Below are positions 17,143-26,441 of a stretch of DNA of 64,000 nucleotides, one piece after another; position 1 is the first letter of the stretch; each line of letters begins with the position of its first letter. The stretch lies in the NCBI RefSeq assembly GCF_024734075.1, contig NZ_CP102850.1, positions 5,022,001 to 5,086,000 on the forward strand, read 5' to 3'. The notes beneath the pieces were generated by a model, which saw nothing but the letters and a program-made list of their open reading frames with translations, did no database searches and was not told the DNA's origin. Origin of the DNA: Gordonia mangrovi (GTDB lineage: Bacteria > Actinomycetota > Actinomycetes > Mycobacteriales > Mycobacteriaceae). The translations under genes and the position numbers were made by a program.

Positions 17143-18012
17143 TCACAGGGGTGTGACCGAAATCGTCTGGGTCAGCGTGTGGGTGCCGCCGGCCGGAACA
17201 TCGATCACGTCAGGTCCGGCATTGGCGGCCTCAACGCACACGAACTCTCGCCAGTGCGGGCCGACATCGGCCATACCCGCCGCACCGTGTTCGCCGGGAT
17301 TCCACACCACCGCGCTCTGACCGCCGTGCACCGTCACGTCGATCGCCCGCTGCAGGACCGGGTCGATGAGCCGGTACTCGCCGCCTGCCCCGGGATAGAT
17401 GCGGTCGCTGCGCGGGTCATCGGCGGGGAGGACCCAATCACCGTGCTGTGGGTGGGTTCTCATGTCGTCGAACTTGTCCAGGTAGGTCAATCCGCCCAGC
17501 CCGGCGACCCGCACCGAACCGACATCGGCCACCCGGAGGTAGTTGTGGAAGGCCTCGGTCATCGTGATCGTCTCGGAACCGGGGTTGTGGGTGCGCAGTT
17601 GTTGTTCCAGAGCGTCACCCACCCGCACCGTCAGCTGCACGTGCAGCGCCACCTGCTCGATCCCTTGCGGTGCGAATGTGAGTTCGGTGCCTCCGAAATC
17701 GGTTGTCCGACCATCGATCACCTCCCACATCGCGGTGCGCGCATATCCGTGCGACGGCGCATCGTCGGGCTGTCCCTCGCGGCCGAAATACGGCCAGCAC
17801 ACCGGCACGCCACCGCGGATCGGGGTGGGCGGGGAGGCGACGAGAGGCGACAACCACATGACGTCGGTGGTGGCACCCGCCGCCACAAAGGACACCACCT
17901 GCCCACCGAACAGGGAGATGGACGCGGTGGCCGTGGGTGTCTCCACCACGACCACGTCGAGCCCGTGGATCGTGTCGTAGCGCACGCCGTCGATGTTGCC
18001 GGATAACGTCAC
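17143..18012 (-). CDS. D-hexose-6-phosphate mutarotase (aldose-1-epimerase family)
   Basis: A 289-residue galactose-mutarotase-fold protein of the YeaD/YMR099c type, predicted to interconvert anomers of glucose-6-phosphate-like sugars. Visible landmarks are the start region TATASISLFGGQVVSF, WLSPL, then RGGVPVCWPYFG (substrate arginine), then SHGYARTAMWEV (catalytic histidine region), and TEAFHNYLRVADVGSVRVAGL near the middle (second catalytic histidine). TVHGGQSAVVWNPGEHGAAGMAD near the end is typical of the family. Start at 18012, 65 bp downstream in transcription order of nothing else on this strand: the YihY gene lies at higher coordinates on the same strand, so the two could be co-transcribed. 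Confidence 0.85.
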   Translation of the reverse strand: MTLSGNIDGVRYDTIHGLDVVVVETPTATASISLFGGQVVSFVAAGATTDVMWLSPLVASPPTPIRGGVPVCWPYFGREGQPDDAPSHGYARTAMWEVIDGRTTDFGGTELTFAPQGIEQVALHVQLTVRVGDALEQQLRTHNPGSETITMTEAFHNYLRVADVGSVRVAGLGGLTYLDKFDDMRTHPQHGDWVLPADDPRSDRIYPGAGGEYRLIDPVLQRAIDVTVHGGQSAVVWNPGEHGAAGMADVGPHWREFVCVEAANAGPDVIDVPAGGTHTLTQTISVTPL

Positions 18013-18077
18013 GCGTTCAGCATGTCACAGCGGGCCGGGAGTGCGCCGAGCCCGAAGTGTCCGGAGTCGCAGCGACG

Positions 18078-19085
18078 TCACCGGGTGGCTGGCGGGGTCG
18101 GGTCATCGACGGGCGGTGAATCGCTGCGGTCGCGCCGACCGAATGTCACATCGATCTCCTGGAACCCTTTGTGCCGCTGAGCCTGCGCTTGAGCCTGGTA
18201 GGCCGCTCGATCCCCGCGGGTGAGCACCACATTGTCGGTGAACGGGGTCAGCAGGGATCGCGGGTAGAGTCGGTCGACCCGTACTGTGTTGATCTCCATA
18301 CACACGACCGCCATCACCGAGGCGAGGTAGAGGAAGGCCAGCAGGCCCAGGACGACCGCGAACACGCCGTTGGTGGCGGTGGCATTGGCGATGACCCGCT
18401 GAACGAACACGCTGCCGAAGGTCTGCAACGCCTGCCAGCCGATCGCGGCGGTGATGGCGCCGGGAAGAACGTCGCGAACGCTCACCTCCCGGGCGGTGCC
18501 GAACCGGAATCCGACGACGAACACGGCGGCATACAGGATCACCGGGCCCACCAGCGCCAGGAGACGTCCATCCCCGCCGAGATCGATGGCCGCGGTGACA
18601 CCATTGAGGATGGTCAGCCCGATGACCGCGAGCCCCACCGTGGACAGCAGCATCGCACCCCTGAGCCGGACCTGGATCGGATTGGGCCGCTTGTTACGCG
18701 GCACCGCCCATACGATGTTCATCGCGTTCTGGATCGCGACCGAGACACCCAGCGCACCGTAGACGGCGCTCACCACACCGATGGTCACCGCGGTCGCCGA
18801 ACCGCTTAGTTGACCCTGTTCGCCGAGCTGATCACCGACGACCGGGATCTGGGAGAGCGCCGAGTCGACGATCTGTTCCTGGAGTTCGGGATTCCCCTCG
18901 AGGACGAAACCCAGTACCGACGTGAACACCAGCATCAGCGGAAACAGTGAGATGAAGCCGTAATACGTGATCAGCGCGGCGAGGTAGCCGCCCTGATCAT
19001 CGAAGAACTTGTACGCGACCGCGAGGGGATACCCCGTGCGGGGATGGCGGCGCTGAAAGCCGTCGATGCGCACCGCCACCGACAC
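18078..19085 (-). CDS. YihY/BrkB family inner-membrane protein
   Basis: A 335-residue polytopic protein of the YihY/virulence factor BrkB family, once misannotated as RNase BN. After a short N-terminus with AYKFFDDQGGYLAALITYYGFISLFPLMLV, the family signature, six hydrophobic helices follow, including VTIGVVSAVYGALGVSVAIQ, LLSTVGLAVIGLTILNGV, LVGPVILYAAVFVVG and VFAVVLGLLAFLYLASVMAVV. The C-terminal tail is hydrophilic and proline-rich. Transport substrate unknown. GTG or ATG near 19085. The mutarotase gene follows on the same strand after a 65-bp gap. Confidence 0.88.
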   Translation of the reverse strand: MSVAVRIDGFQRRHPRTGYPLAVAYKFFDDQGGYLAALITYYGFISLFPLMLVFTSVLGFVLEGNPELQEQIVDSALSQIPVVGDQLGEQGQLSGSATAVTIGVVSAVYGALGVSVAIQNAMNIVWAVPRNKRPNPIQVRLRGAMLLSTVGLAVIGLTILNGVTAAIDLGGDGRLLALVGPVILYAAVFVVGFRFGTAREVSVRDVLPGAITAAIGWQALQTFGSVFVQRVIANATATNGVFAVVLGLLAFLYLASVMAVVCMEINTVRVDRLYPRSLLTPFTDNVVLTRGDRAAYQAQAQAQRHKGFQEIDVTFGRRDRSDSPPVDDPTPPATR

Positions 19086-19252
19086 CCTGCGCCACCTCTC
19101 GTCGAATCCGGCGCCCCGTGATCGGTCGGCCGATTCGACACTCCCTGCGGCACCGCTGCACCGAGTCTATGTGCAGTATCAGGGTCGACGCAGTGCACAC
19201 GCCGACCGGGTCGGACGGTCCCGCTGACCGTCCGATACCGGACCGTCGGCCG

Positions 19253-19525
19253 TCACCCGTCGGCGTGCTGCCGACGCGCGAGCTCCTCCTGCAGGTGGGA
19301 CACCTGTTCGGCTCGCGCGGAGTTCAGCGCCTCGACCTCCGCAGCGGTTCGTATGATCGCGTCCGGCCCCGGATATACCAGGGCAGTATGGTCGGCATCC
19401 TCCCAGCGGACGACGTACGGAGGCGAGCCATCGCTCGACCGCACTTCCTCGATCAACCCGCGCTCCGGTTCCTTGCCGAGCACCGATTGTTCGACCTCGA
19501 GCCAATCTCCTGCTTGCGCGTGCAT
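19253..19525 (-). CDS. DUF1918 protein
   Basis: A 90-residue protein of the actinobacterial DUF1918 family. It begins HAQAGDWLEVEQ and has the SH3-like core RGLIEEVRSSDGSPPYVVRWEDADHTALVYPGPD, cut here after 20 residues for length: the segment runs from residue 22 to about 56. A short charged helix closes the protein. AGGAGGA directly precedes two ATG codons at 19528 and 19525; the second fits the family start better and has better spacing. The function is unknown; these proteins are usually small cytosolic beta barrels. Confidence 0.82.
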   Translation of the reverse strand: MHAQAGDWLEVEQSVLGKEPERGLIEEVRSSDGSPPYVVRWEDADHTALVYPGPDAIIRTAAEVEALNSARAEQVSHLQEELARRQHADG

Positions 19526-19637
19526 CATTCCTCCTGATGCGAGAGTGTGATGACACTTCCAGCTTCTCGCATGAGCGGGGCAGAGGCAACGGCCGCAACC
19601 ACCGCCGGGAACCGCAGAGTTCCGGCCAATTCGTCTA

Positions 19638-19862
19638 TCACATTGGGCCGACAACACATTCGAGCTGCATCGGCGGCGTCGTCAGGCCATCGTCTTGACG
19701 GTCGGGCCACCGGCGCGGCGCGGCCCTGCGGGCCGCATCCGGTGGGGCCACCCGGTCGTTGCTGCCGATCTGCACGAGCATCGGGCAGGTGACCTGTGGC
19801 GCCTGTGTGATCGGCCGGTTGAATGCGACCTCCAGCGAGGTGCGCGCGCAGACCTCGTTGCG
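19638..19862 (-). pseudogene. Remnant of an alpha/beta hydrolase C-terminus
   Basis: Directly after the monooxygenase stop codon, in the same frame, 74 codons read as the C-terminal part of an alpha/beta hydrolase: NEVCARTSLEVAFNRPITQ, then CPMLVQIGSNDRVAPPDAAR, which matches the family region holding the catalytic aspartate. No start codon, nucleophile serine or final histidine strand is present, and the frame degenerates after about residue 58. The 5' part has evidently been deleted up to the monooxygenase gene. Hydrolases often sit beside Baeyer-Villiger monooxygenases because they cleave the ester product, so an ancestral pair is likely (inference). Confidence 0.55.
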
Positions 19863-21365
19863 TCATGAGGCGACCGCCACGGTCGCGACCTCGACCACGT
19901 CGAACTTCAGCTCGGGGTCGTCGACGGGGCCGTGCTCGAGACGCTCGATGTCGGCCTCATACGACATCTTGACCGTCCACGGTCCGGTGGTGCCTGCCTT
20001 CGGGAACGCGCCGATTCGGCGCTGCACGTAGCCCGAGCTCATGTCGAGCAGCGGGGCGCGGTCCATTGTCGAGTCGGCCAGGACGGGGGTCACGACGTCG
20101 CGACCCTGCTCGTCCATGTGATCGAGCAGCCTCACCATATGGGAGCAGACGAGGTCGACCTTCAAGGTCCAGGCGATGTTCGTGTAGCCGATCGCGAAGA
20201 CGAAATTGGGTACACCGCTGAGCATCATGGACTTGTAGACGACCGTGTCCCTCACGTCGACCTGCTCGCCGTCGACGCTCAGGTCGATGCCGCCGAACGG
20301 CAACAGGTCCAGGCCGGTGGCTGTCACGATGATGTCGGCATCGAGATGCTGACCGGATGTCAGCGCGATACCGGTCTCGGTGAAGCTGTCGATGTGGTCG
20401 GTCACCACCGACGCCCGGCCGGACGAGATCGCCGTGAACAGATCACCGTTGGGCACCATGCACAGCCGCTGATCCCACGGGTCGTAGCTGGGGTTGAAGT
20501 GGGTGTCGACGTCATATCCCTTGGGCAGTCGCCGCTTCACGTCGGCCATCAGCAGCGTGCGGATGAGCGTCGGCGCGCGCTTGCTGGCCTTGAAGATGCC
20601 CCGGTTGAGCGCGATGTTCTTGCGCCGGATGATTCGATAGGCCTTGTCGGGTCCGATGACCCTGTTCATCGTGTTGGCGATGGCATCCTCACCGGGCAGC
20701 GACAGGACATAGCTGGGGGAGCGCTGCAGCATCGTGACGTGGGACGCCTCGGCAGCCATCGCCGGGATCAGCGTCACCGCGGTGGCACCGCTGCCGATCA
20801 CCACGACCTTCTTGCCGGTGTAGTCGAGATCCTCGGGCCAGTGCTGGGGATGGATGATCTGACCGCTGAACGTGTCACGGCCCGGGAACTCCGGGGTATA
20901 GCCGGCCTCGTAGTTGTAGTAGCCGGTGCCGGAGTAGACGAAGCGGGCCGTGTACGACCTGGGTTCGTGCGTGTGCGCGTCGATGGCGTGGATCGTCCAA
21001 CGTCCGGTCCGGGAATCGAAATCGGCGCCCTCGACCTTGGTGTCGTGGTGGATGTGCGTGCGGATGTCGTTCTCGTCGACGGTCTCGTTGAGGTAGTCGA
21101 GGATGACCTGGGCGTCGGCGATGGACTGCCGGTGCGTCCACGGCTTGAACCCGAACCCGAACGAGGGCATGTCCGAATCCGACCGGATGCCCGGATAGCG
21201 AAATAGGTCCCAGGTGCCGCCGAGCGCCGAGCGTCCCTCGAGGATCGCGAACGATGTGGTCGGTCGCTTGGTCTTGAGGTGGTAGGCCGCGCCGATCCCG
21301 GAAATGCCGGCGCCGATGATGACGACCTCGAAATCGGTGGCGAATGTGGGTGTGTGGGGGACCAT
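19863..21365 (-). CDS. Baeyer-Villiger flavin monooxygenase, EthA/MymA-like
   Basis: A 500-residue FAD- and NADPH-dependent monooxygenase. It has FAD fold VVIIGAGISGIGAAYHL near residues 14-30, GGTWDLFRYPGIRSDSDM, the Baeyer-Villiger fingerprint FxGxxxHxxxWP as FSGQIIHPQHWP near 160-171, and an NADPH fold KKVVVIGSGATAVTLIPAM. The late motif DIIVTATGLDLLPFGG is also typical. This is the EthA-type subclass that oxidises ketones and activates thiocarbamide drugs in mycobacteria; the natural substrate is unknown. A hydrolase remnant follows in frame after the stop, and a divergent PucR-type regulator lies 127 bp away and may control it. Confidence 0.9.
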   Translation of the reverse strand: MVPHTPTFATDFEVVIIGAGISGIGAAYHLKTKRPTTSFAILEGRSALGGTWDLFRYPGIRSDSDMPSFGFGFKPWTHRQSIADAQVILDYLNETVDENDIRTHIHHDTKVEGADFDSRTGRWTIHAIDAHTHEPRSYTARFVYSGTGYYNYEAGYTPEFPGRDTFSGQIIHPQHWPEDLDYTGKKVVVIGSGATAVTLIPAMAAEASHVTMLQRSPSYVLSLPGEDAIANTMNRVIGPDKAYRIIRRKNIALNRGIFKASKRAPTLIRTLLMADVKRRLPKGYDVDTHFNPSYDPWDQRLCMVPNGDLFTAISSGRASVVTDHIDSFTETGIALTSGQHLDADIIVTATGLDLLPFGGIDLSVDGEQVDVRDTVVYKSMMLSGVPNFVFAIGYTNIAWTLKVDLVCSHMVRLLDHMDEQGRDVVTPVLADSTMDRAPLLDMSSGYVQRRIGAFPKAGTTGPWTVKMSYEADIERLEHGPVDDPELKFDVVEVATVAVAS

Positions 21366-21492
21366 GGTGAGCCTCCTGGATGATCGGTGACATCGTGATG
21401 GAGATCACGGTAGGGTCGCCACACGGCGCGAACTATGTCACCAGGTACATATTTTCCCATCCCGCATGGCTCTGGGCACATAGAGTGACATC

Positions 21493-22749
21493 GTGACGAT
21501 GGCCCAGGACCGGCTCATTGCCGACATTGCCGATCGCATGCTCGCCGACCTCGACGAGCTCGTCGAGGCCATGAACGACGCCGAGTCCGAGATCGTGCCG
21601 AGTCTGGCCGCCGACCGGGCCATCGCGGAGGAGATGTCGGCGAGCAACCGCGCCAATATCACCGCAGTGCTGCACGGACTGCGCTTTGACACCCGCAGCA
21701 CAGGTCCCGCTACGCCGCCGCGCGAAGCGCTCGACGTGTTGCGCACGGTGGTGCGCCGCGGACTCGACCTCGACGTGATGTTCCAGGCATACCGGCGCGG
21801 TCAGACCGTGGTGTGGCAGCACTTCATGCGACTCGCACCCACCATGACACCGCCGGGACCGGAGCTCGTGGACGTGATCGACCGCTTCGCGGAAGTCATG
21901 TTCACCTATGTCGACCGCGTACTCCTCGAACTGGTGGCCGAGGCGCAACGGATTCGCGAGGAGATGCAGGGCGGTGCGCTCGCGCGTCGGACCGAGACCG
22001 TCCGCCTCATCCTCGATGGCGCACCGATCGACGAACGGGTGGCCGCCGGCCGACTCGGCTACGAACTGGCGCAGCGACACACCGCCGCGGTCCTGTGGCT
22101 CCAGGATTCGGCCGGTGATGACGGCACCCTGGAATCGGTTGCCACCTCGCTCGCCCGCGCCGTGCGGGCTCGCCCGCCGTTGACCATCTCGGCCGGCGTC
22201 CGCGCGGTGTGGGCATGGCTTCCCGGCGAAGCGTTCACCTCGGTCGCGGAGCTGCGGCACACCGTGACCCGGGCGCCCGCCGGTGTCCGGGTGGCCATGG
22301 GGCCCACACGCGAGGGTCTTGCCGGCTTTCGGTCGTCGCACGCCGACGCGCTCGTCGTCGAACAGCTCGTCGCCGAGAATCCGGGCGGCGAACGCCTGGT
22401 CGCCTTCGACGACATCGCGCCGATCGCCGCGCTTGCGCGTGACGAACGGGACGCTGCCCAGTTCGTCGCCGCCACACTGGGTGCACTCGCCTCCGACGAC
22501 GAACGAGGCGCACGGCTGCGCGCCACGCTGCGGGTGTACCTCGCCGCGGCCGACAATGCTTCGGTGGCAGCCGAGCACATGCACACCCACCGCAACACGA
22601 TCCTGCAACGCGTCGGCAAGGCGACCGAATTGCTCGGTCATCCGCCGGGCCAACGCCGGTTGGGGCTGATGACCGCGCTCGACGTGGTCCATTACCTCGG
22701 GCCGCGTGTTCTGACCGGTGGTGCCCCGACTCCCACCGGCGCCCGATGA
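21493..22749 (+). CDS. PucR-family transcriptional regulator
   Basis: A 418-residue regulator with the PucR/CdaR layout: an N-terminal helical sensor domain (1-150), a GGDEF-like middle, and a C-terminal helix-turn-helix, TLRVYLAAADNASVAAEHMH then THRNTILQRVGKATELLG (residues about 345-385). The ligand is unknown. It begins with GTG at 21493 or ATG at 21499; no strong ribosome-binding site decides. It diverges from the Baeyer-Villiger monooxygenase, so that gene is the likeliest target. Its stop overlaps the start of the potassium channel gene (ATGA), implying translational coupling. Confidence 0.87.
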   Translation: MTMAQDRLIADIADRMLADLDELVEAMNDAESEIVPSLAADRAIAEEMSASNRANITAVLHGLRFDTRSTGPATPPREALDVLRTVVRRGLDLDVMFQAYRRGQTVVWQHFMRLAPTMTPPGPELVDVIDRFAEVMFTYVDRVLLELVAEAQRIREEMQGGALARRTETVRLILDGAPIDERVAAGRLGYELAQRHTAAVLWLQDSAGDDGTLESVATSLARAVRARPPLTISAGVRAVWAWLPGEAFTSVAELRHTVTRAPAGVRVAMGPTREGLAGFRSSHADALVVEQLVAENPGGERLVAFDDIAPIAALARDERDAAQFVAATLGALASDDERGARLRATLRVYLAAADNASVAAEHMHTHRNTILQRVGKATELLGHPPGQRRLGLMTALDVVHYLGPRVLTGGAPTPTGAR

Positions 22750-23771
22750 CGGCCGTTGCGGTTGTCGTCGGCGTTGTGCTGATCGCGCTCACGACAACCG
22801 ATCTGCTGCTGACCGTCCTGCATCCGACGCGTCGGGGACCGTTGAGCCAGTCGACCATGAAGATGATCTGGCGGATGTCGTTGACGGCGGCGGGGCGACT
22901 GCATCGTGAAGCGATCGTCGGTTTCGCGGCACCTACGATGATGCTGGCCCAGCTCGCCGGCTGGGTTCTCGGGCTGTGGCTCGGGTTCGGTCTGGTCTTC
23001 GCGGGTTATCCAGATCAGCTGAGTTCCCTGCCGCCGGGGCGCACGGTCGTGCAGGCTCTGCCCGAAGCGCTGTACCTGAGCGGCGCCTCGTTGACGACGG
23101 TCGGCTTCGGGGATCTGGTCGCCGAGAACGATGTGCTGCAACTGCTGACGGTGGCCGAGGCCGGCGCAGGGCTCGCTGTCTTCGGTGCCGCGATCGCCTA
23201 CGTGCTCGCGGTCTATCCACGCGTCTCCGAAATCCGGGTCATGGCCGGCGAACTCGCTTGTGTGCGCAACGACCACGAGGCTGCACAACTGGTCGCCAAC
23301 GGCGGACCGTCGCGTCTGCAGGCACTGCATCACGATCTGATCCAGCTCGATGAGAGCACTCAGCGGTTTCCGATCCTGTACTACTTCCACTCCCGCGACC
23401 CCGAGGCGTCGCTCGCGACCGCAATTCACGCGGCCAGCCTGATCACGCTGCAACTGCGGTTCGCGACCGCCACCGAGGTGCTGCCGACGGCGCGTTGGCA
23501 CGGCGTTCTGCTCGACAGTGCGGTCACCCGGGTGATCGAGCACTTCCGCCATCGCTATCACCCCGACGGAGACTCCAACTCGGATTGGGGACCAGACGAC
23601 CCCGAGATCGACCGGAGACTGCGCGACCTACGGCGGGCCGCAACCGACGTGACCGGGGCGTCGGCCGAGGACGCTCCTGATCGCGCCGCACTGGCCGGGC
23701 TGCTCGGCCGCTCGCACATCTTCCTCACCGAGCTGGAGCGCTGGCACCTGTATCCGCATCACCCGATGTGA
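22746..23771 (+). CDS. Two-TM potassium channel family protein
   Basis: A 341-residue protein with an ion-channel pore. Hydrophobic segments are at residues 2-22 and 58-85, and then a pore helix and the selectivity filter TTVGFGD at 117-123, followed by an inner helix LTVAEAGAGLAVFGAAIAYVL. The remaining 190 residues are cytosolic and helical, without a recognised RCK domain; they end LTELERWHLYPHHPM. The filter is intact, so potassium conduction is expected. The start codon overlaps the PucR stop (ATGA at 22746-22749), placing it in that operon, though no functional link is obvious. Confidence 0.83.
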   Translation: MTAVAVVVGVVLIALTTTDLLLTVLHPTRRGPLSQSTMKMIWRMSLTAAGRLHREAIVGFAAPTMMLAQLAGWVLGLWLGFGLVFAGYPDQLSSLPPGRTVVQALPEALYLSGASLTTVGFGDLVAENDVLQLLTVAEAGAGLAVFGAAIAYVLAVYPRVSEIRVMAGELACVRNDHEAAQLVANGGPSRLQALHHDLIQLDESTQRFPILYYFHSRDPEASLATAIHAASLITLQLRFATATEVLPTARWHGVLLDSAVTRVIEHFRHRYHPDGDSNSDWGPDDPEIDRRLRDLRRAATDVTGASAEDAPDRAALAGLLGRSHIFLTELERWHLYPHHPM

Positions 23772-23825
23772 GCGGCCGGGTGCATCCGATTGTCACCTTA
23801 CTTCGATGTGTGTGAATATTGACGC

Positions 23826-24191
23826 ATGTCGAATCAAGAGCTTTCCCTGGCCACCGTTGGTGGTGGCCTGAGTGCAGCGCGGGCGGCGTCATCGGCGCCG
23901 GCCCTGAAGGCGCTCGGCGACCCGGTGCGGTTACGACTCCTCAGCGAAGTCGCGGCGTCGCCCGGCGGTGAAGCCTGCGTCTGCGACATCTCGGGACCGT
24001 TCGACTTGTCACAGCCGACGATCAGCCATCACCTGAAGGTGCTGCGCGAGGCGGGGCTGGTGACCAGTGAACGCCGCGCGACGTGGGTGTATTACCGGGT
24101 CAATACCGAGGCGCTGGCGCAACTCGCCGGACTGTTGGGTGAGCTGTCCTCGGTGGTGGGGGAGTCGCGTTCCTGCGAGGTGCCCGAATGA
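23826..24191 (+). CDS. arsR: ArsR arsenic-responsive repressor
   Basis: A 121-residue winged-helix repressor. Core helix ALKALGDPVRLRLLSEVA, the metalloid-binding motif ACVCD (residues 56-60) at the start of the recognition region, FDLSQPTISHHLKVLREAGLV and the wing SERRATWVYYRV. The vicinal cysteines bind arsenite and release DNA in this family. First gene of an operon with Acr3 and ArsC; its last four bases overlap the Acr3 start (ATGA). The 54-bp upstream region contains TTCGATGTGTGTG, a weak look-alike of the operator at the second ArsR gene. Confidence 0.9.
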   Translation: MSNQELSLATVGGGLSAARAASSAPALKALGDPVRLRLLSEVAASPGGEACVCDISGPFDLSQPTISHHLKVLREAGLVTSERRATWVYYRVNTEALAQLAGLLGELSSVVGESRSCEVPE

Positions 24192-25291
24192 GCGCCGCGG
24201 ACACCGGGGTTGCCGGACGCCTGTCAGTACTCGACCGATTCCTGCCGGTATGGATCGGCGCGGCGATGGTGGCGGGGCTGCTTCTCGGCCGGATCATTCC
24301 GGGGCTCGGTGACGCGCTCGCCTCGGTCGAGATCGACGGCATATCACTGCCGATCGCGCTCGGCCTGCTGATCATGATGTACCCGGTGCTGGCCAAGGTC
24401 CGCTATGACCGGCTCGATTCGGTGACCGGCGACCGGCGTCTGCTGATCGGCTCCCTGCTGCTGAACTGGATCATCGGTCCCGCATTGATGTTCACCCTGG
24501 CCTGGCTGTTATTGCCGGATCTGCCGGAGTATCGCACCGGCCTGATCATCGTGGGGCTGGCGCGGTGTATCGCGATGGTCATCATCTGGAACGACCTGGC
24601 CTGTGGCGATCGCGAGGCCGCGGCTGTTCTTGTGGCGTTGAACTCGATCTTCCAGGTCGTGATGTTCGCCGTGCTCGGATGGTTCTACCTCTCGGTGCTG
24701 CCCGGCTGGCTCGGACTCGAGCAGACCACGATCGACACATCGCCGTGGGCGATCGCCAAATCGGTGCTGATCTTCCTCGGGATCCCGCTGTTGGCCGGCT
24801 ACCTGACCCGCCGGCTGGGCGAGCGCGCCAAGGGCCGGGAATGGTACGAGAGCACCTTCTTGCCGCGACTGGGACCGTGGGCTCTGTACGGATTGTTGTT
24901 CACGATCGTCATTCTGTTCGCGCTGCAGGGAGAGCAGATCACCTCTCATCCGTGGGACGTCGTCCGGATCGCCCTGCCGCTGCTGATCTACTTCGCGGTG
25001 ATGTGGGGTGGCGGTTTCCTCCTGGGCGCTGTGATGGGTCTCGGCTACGCACGGACCACCACGTTGGCGTTCACCGCAGCCGGCAACAACTTCGAGCTGG
25101 CCATCGCCGTTGCGATCGCGACCTATGGGGCGTCGTCGGGTCAGGCGTTGGCCGGCGTGATCGGTCCGCTCATCGAGGTCCCGGTGTTGGTGGCGCTCGT
25201 CTACGTGTCACTCGCACTGCGCAAACGCTTCACCGGTGGCCGACAGGAGCCATCACTTGATGAATCGAAGGAGTCTGTTCGCGATGTCTGA
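24188..25291 (+). CDS. acr3: Acr3-family arsenite efflux permease
   Basis: A 367-residue membrane protein exporting arsenite with the proton-motive force. About ten transmembrane segments are visible, beginning FLPVWIGAAMVAGLLLG, with LNWIIGPALMFTLAWLLLP, the family hallmark LARCIAMVIIWNDLACGD (including the conserved cysteine), VLVALNSIFQVVMFAVLGWF and LAFTAAGNNFELAIAVAIATYG. It overlaps the arsR stop by 4 bp and the following arsC start by 8 bp, so the three are translationally coupled. Confidence 0.94.
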   Translation: MSAADTGVAGRLSVLDRFLPVWIGAAMVAGLLLGRIIPGLGDALASVEIDGISLPIALGLLIMMYPVLAKVRYDRLDSVTGDRRLLIGSLLLNWIIGPALMFTLAWLLLPDLPEYRTGLIIVGLARCIAMVIIWNDLACGDREAAAVLVALNSIFQVVMFAVLGWFYLSVLPGWLGLEQTTIDTSPWAIAKSVLIFLGIPLLAGYLTRRLGERAKGREWYESTFLPRLGPWALYGLLFTIVILFALQGEQITSHPWDVVRIALPLLIYFAVMWGGGFLLGAVMGLGYARTTTLAFTAAGNNFELAIAVAIATYGASSGQALAGVIGPLIEVPVLVALVYVSLALRKRFTGGRQEPSLDESKESVRDV

Positions 25292-25967
25292 GAACCCGCT
25301 CGAAGAAGAGTTACGGCACGGTGAGCATCGAGCCCAACCCGAGCTTCTGATGCCGCACACCACGCTCGCGCGCATTGCCGGGAACCTGGCAATCAAGTAC
25401 GAGGGGATCGTGTCGCGGCAAACGGTCGAACGCTGTGTGTTCGAATCCTATGCGGCACTGCGTCGCACCGCCCGAATCCAGGCCCATCTGACGACGTTGG
25501 CGGGTCGGTTCGCCGCGGACCGACTGCAGGCGCTGGCGCAGGCCGAGGGGATGCTGCCGAAGGATGTACCGGAGGTGCTGTTCATCTGCGTCCACAATGC
25601 GGGCCGGTCACAGATGGCGGCCGGCCTGCTGGCGCGGCACGCGCAAGGCCGGGTTCACGTGCGCTCGGCCGGGTCGGCGCCGGTCGGTTCGATCAACCCG
25701 ACCGTGGTGCAAGCGATGGGTGAAATCGACATCGATCTGGGAGCCGAGTTTCCCAAACCGCTCACCGACGATGTGGTGGCCGCCGCCGACGTGGTGGTCT
25801 CGATGGGCTGCGGGGATGCGTGCCCGATCTATCCGGGCAAACGCTACTTGGACTGGAAGGTCTCCGACCCCGACGGTCGACCCATCGACGAGGTACGCGC
25901 CATCCGCGACGATCTCGACGCACGTGTACGAGAGCTGCTCGCCGAGCTTGCCGTTCAACCTGCCTGA
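25284..25967 (+). CDS. arsC: Arsenate reductase/phosphatase-like ArsC with N-terminal helical domain
   Basis: A 227-residue two-domain protein. Residues 1-85 form the three-helix bundle often fused to actinobacterial ArsC. From about 92 onward a low-molecular-weight phosphatase fold begins with VLFICVHNAGRSQMA, whose CX5R loop holds the nucleophilic cysteine, followed by RSAGSAP and VVSMGCGDACPIYPGKRYLDW with the distal cysteine pair. It should reduce arsenate to arsenite using mycothiol/mycoredoxin or thioredoxin. GAAGGAG at 25267-25273 fixes the ATG at 25284, overlapping the end of acr3. Confidence 0.9.
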   Translation: MSENPLEEELRHGEHRAQPELLMPHTTLARIAGNLAIKYEGIVSRQTVERCVFESYAALRRTARIQAHLTTLAGRFAADRLQALAQAEGMLPKDVPEVLFICVHNAGRSQMAAGLLARHAQGRVHVRSAGSAPVGSINPTVVQAMGEIDIDLGAEFPKPLTDDVVAAADVVVSMGCGDACPIYPGKRYLDWKVSDPDGRPIDEVRAIRDDLDARVRELLAELAVQPA

Positions 25968-26003
25968 ATCTCTAGCCGTTTCCCGTGAAAGGGGTCTGTC
26001 TTC

Positions 26004-26441
26004 ATGCCTGCGACCACTCCGAGTGTGCTGTTCGTGTGTGTCCACAACGCCGGCCGTTCCCAGATGGCGGCCGGTTTCCTCGCCGCCCTCGGGGGCGATC
26101 GGGTGGAGGTCCGGTCGGCCGGATCCGCACCCGCTGACACCATCAACCCAGCGGCCGTCGAAGCGATGGCGGAGATCGGCATCGACATCTCCGCACAGTC
26201 ACCCAAGATCCTGACCCCGGAAACCGTCGAGACATCCGACGTCGTCATCACCATGGGCTGCGGCGATGCGTGTCCGGTGTTTCCCGGTGTCAGCTACCGG
26301 GACTGGGCCTTGGACGACCCCGCCGGCAAGGGCGTCGACTCGGTCCGGCCGATCCGGGATCAGATCCGTCAGCTCGTCGTCGAACTCCTCGAGGAACTCG
26401 ACGCCGAACTCGATCGTGCGGAGCAAGGCACCGCCCCATGA
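26004..26441 (+). CDS. arsC: Single-domain arsenate reductase ArsC
   Basis: A 145-residue low-molecular-weight phosphatase-fold arsenate reductase: VLFVCVHNAGRSQMA (CX5R), RSAGSAPADTINPAAVEAM, and VVITMGCGDACPVFPGVSYRDW with the resolving cysteines. It is closely related to the catalytic domain of the preceding protein but lacks the N-terminal helical domain, so it looks like a duplicated and trimmed paralogue. The ATG at 26004 is 36 bp after that gene. Its stop overlaps the next start (ATGA). Confidence 0.9.
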   Translation: MPATTPSVLFVCVHNAGRSQMAAGFLAALGGDRVEVRSAGSAPADTINPAAVEAMAEIGIDISAQSPKILTPETVETSDVVITMGCGDACPVFPGVSYRDWALDDPAGKGVDSVRPIRDQIRQLVVELLEELDAELDRAEQGTAP

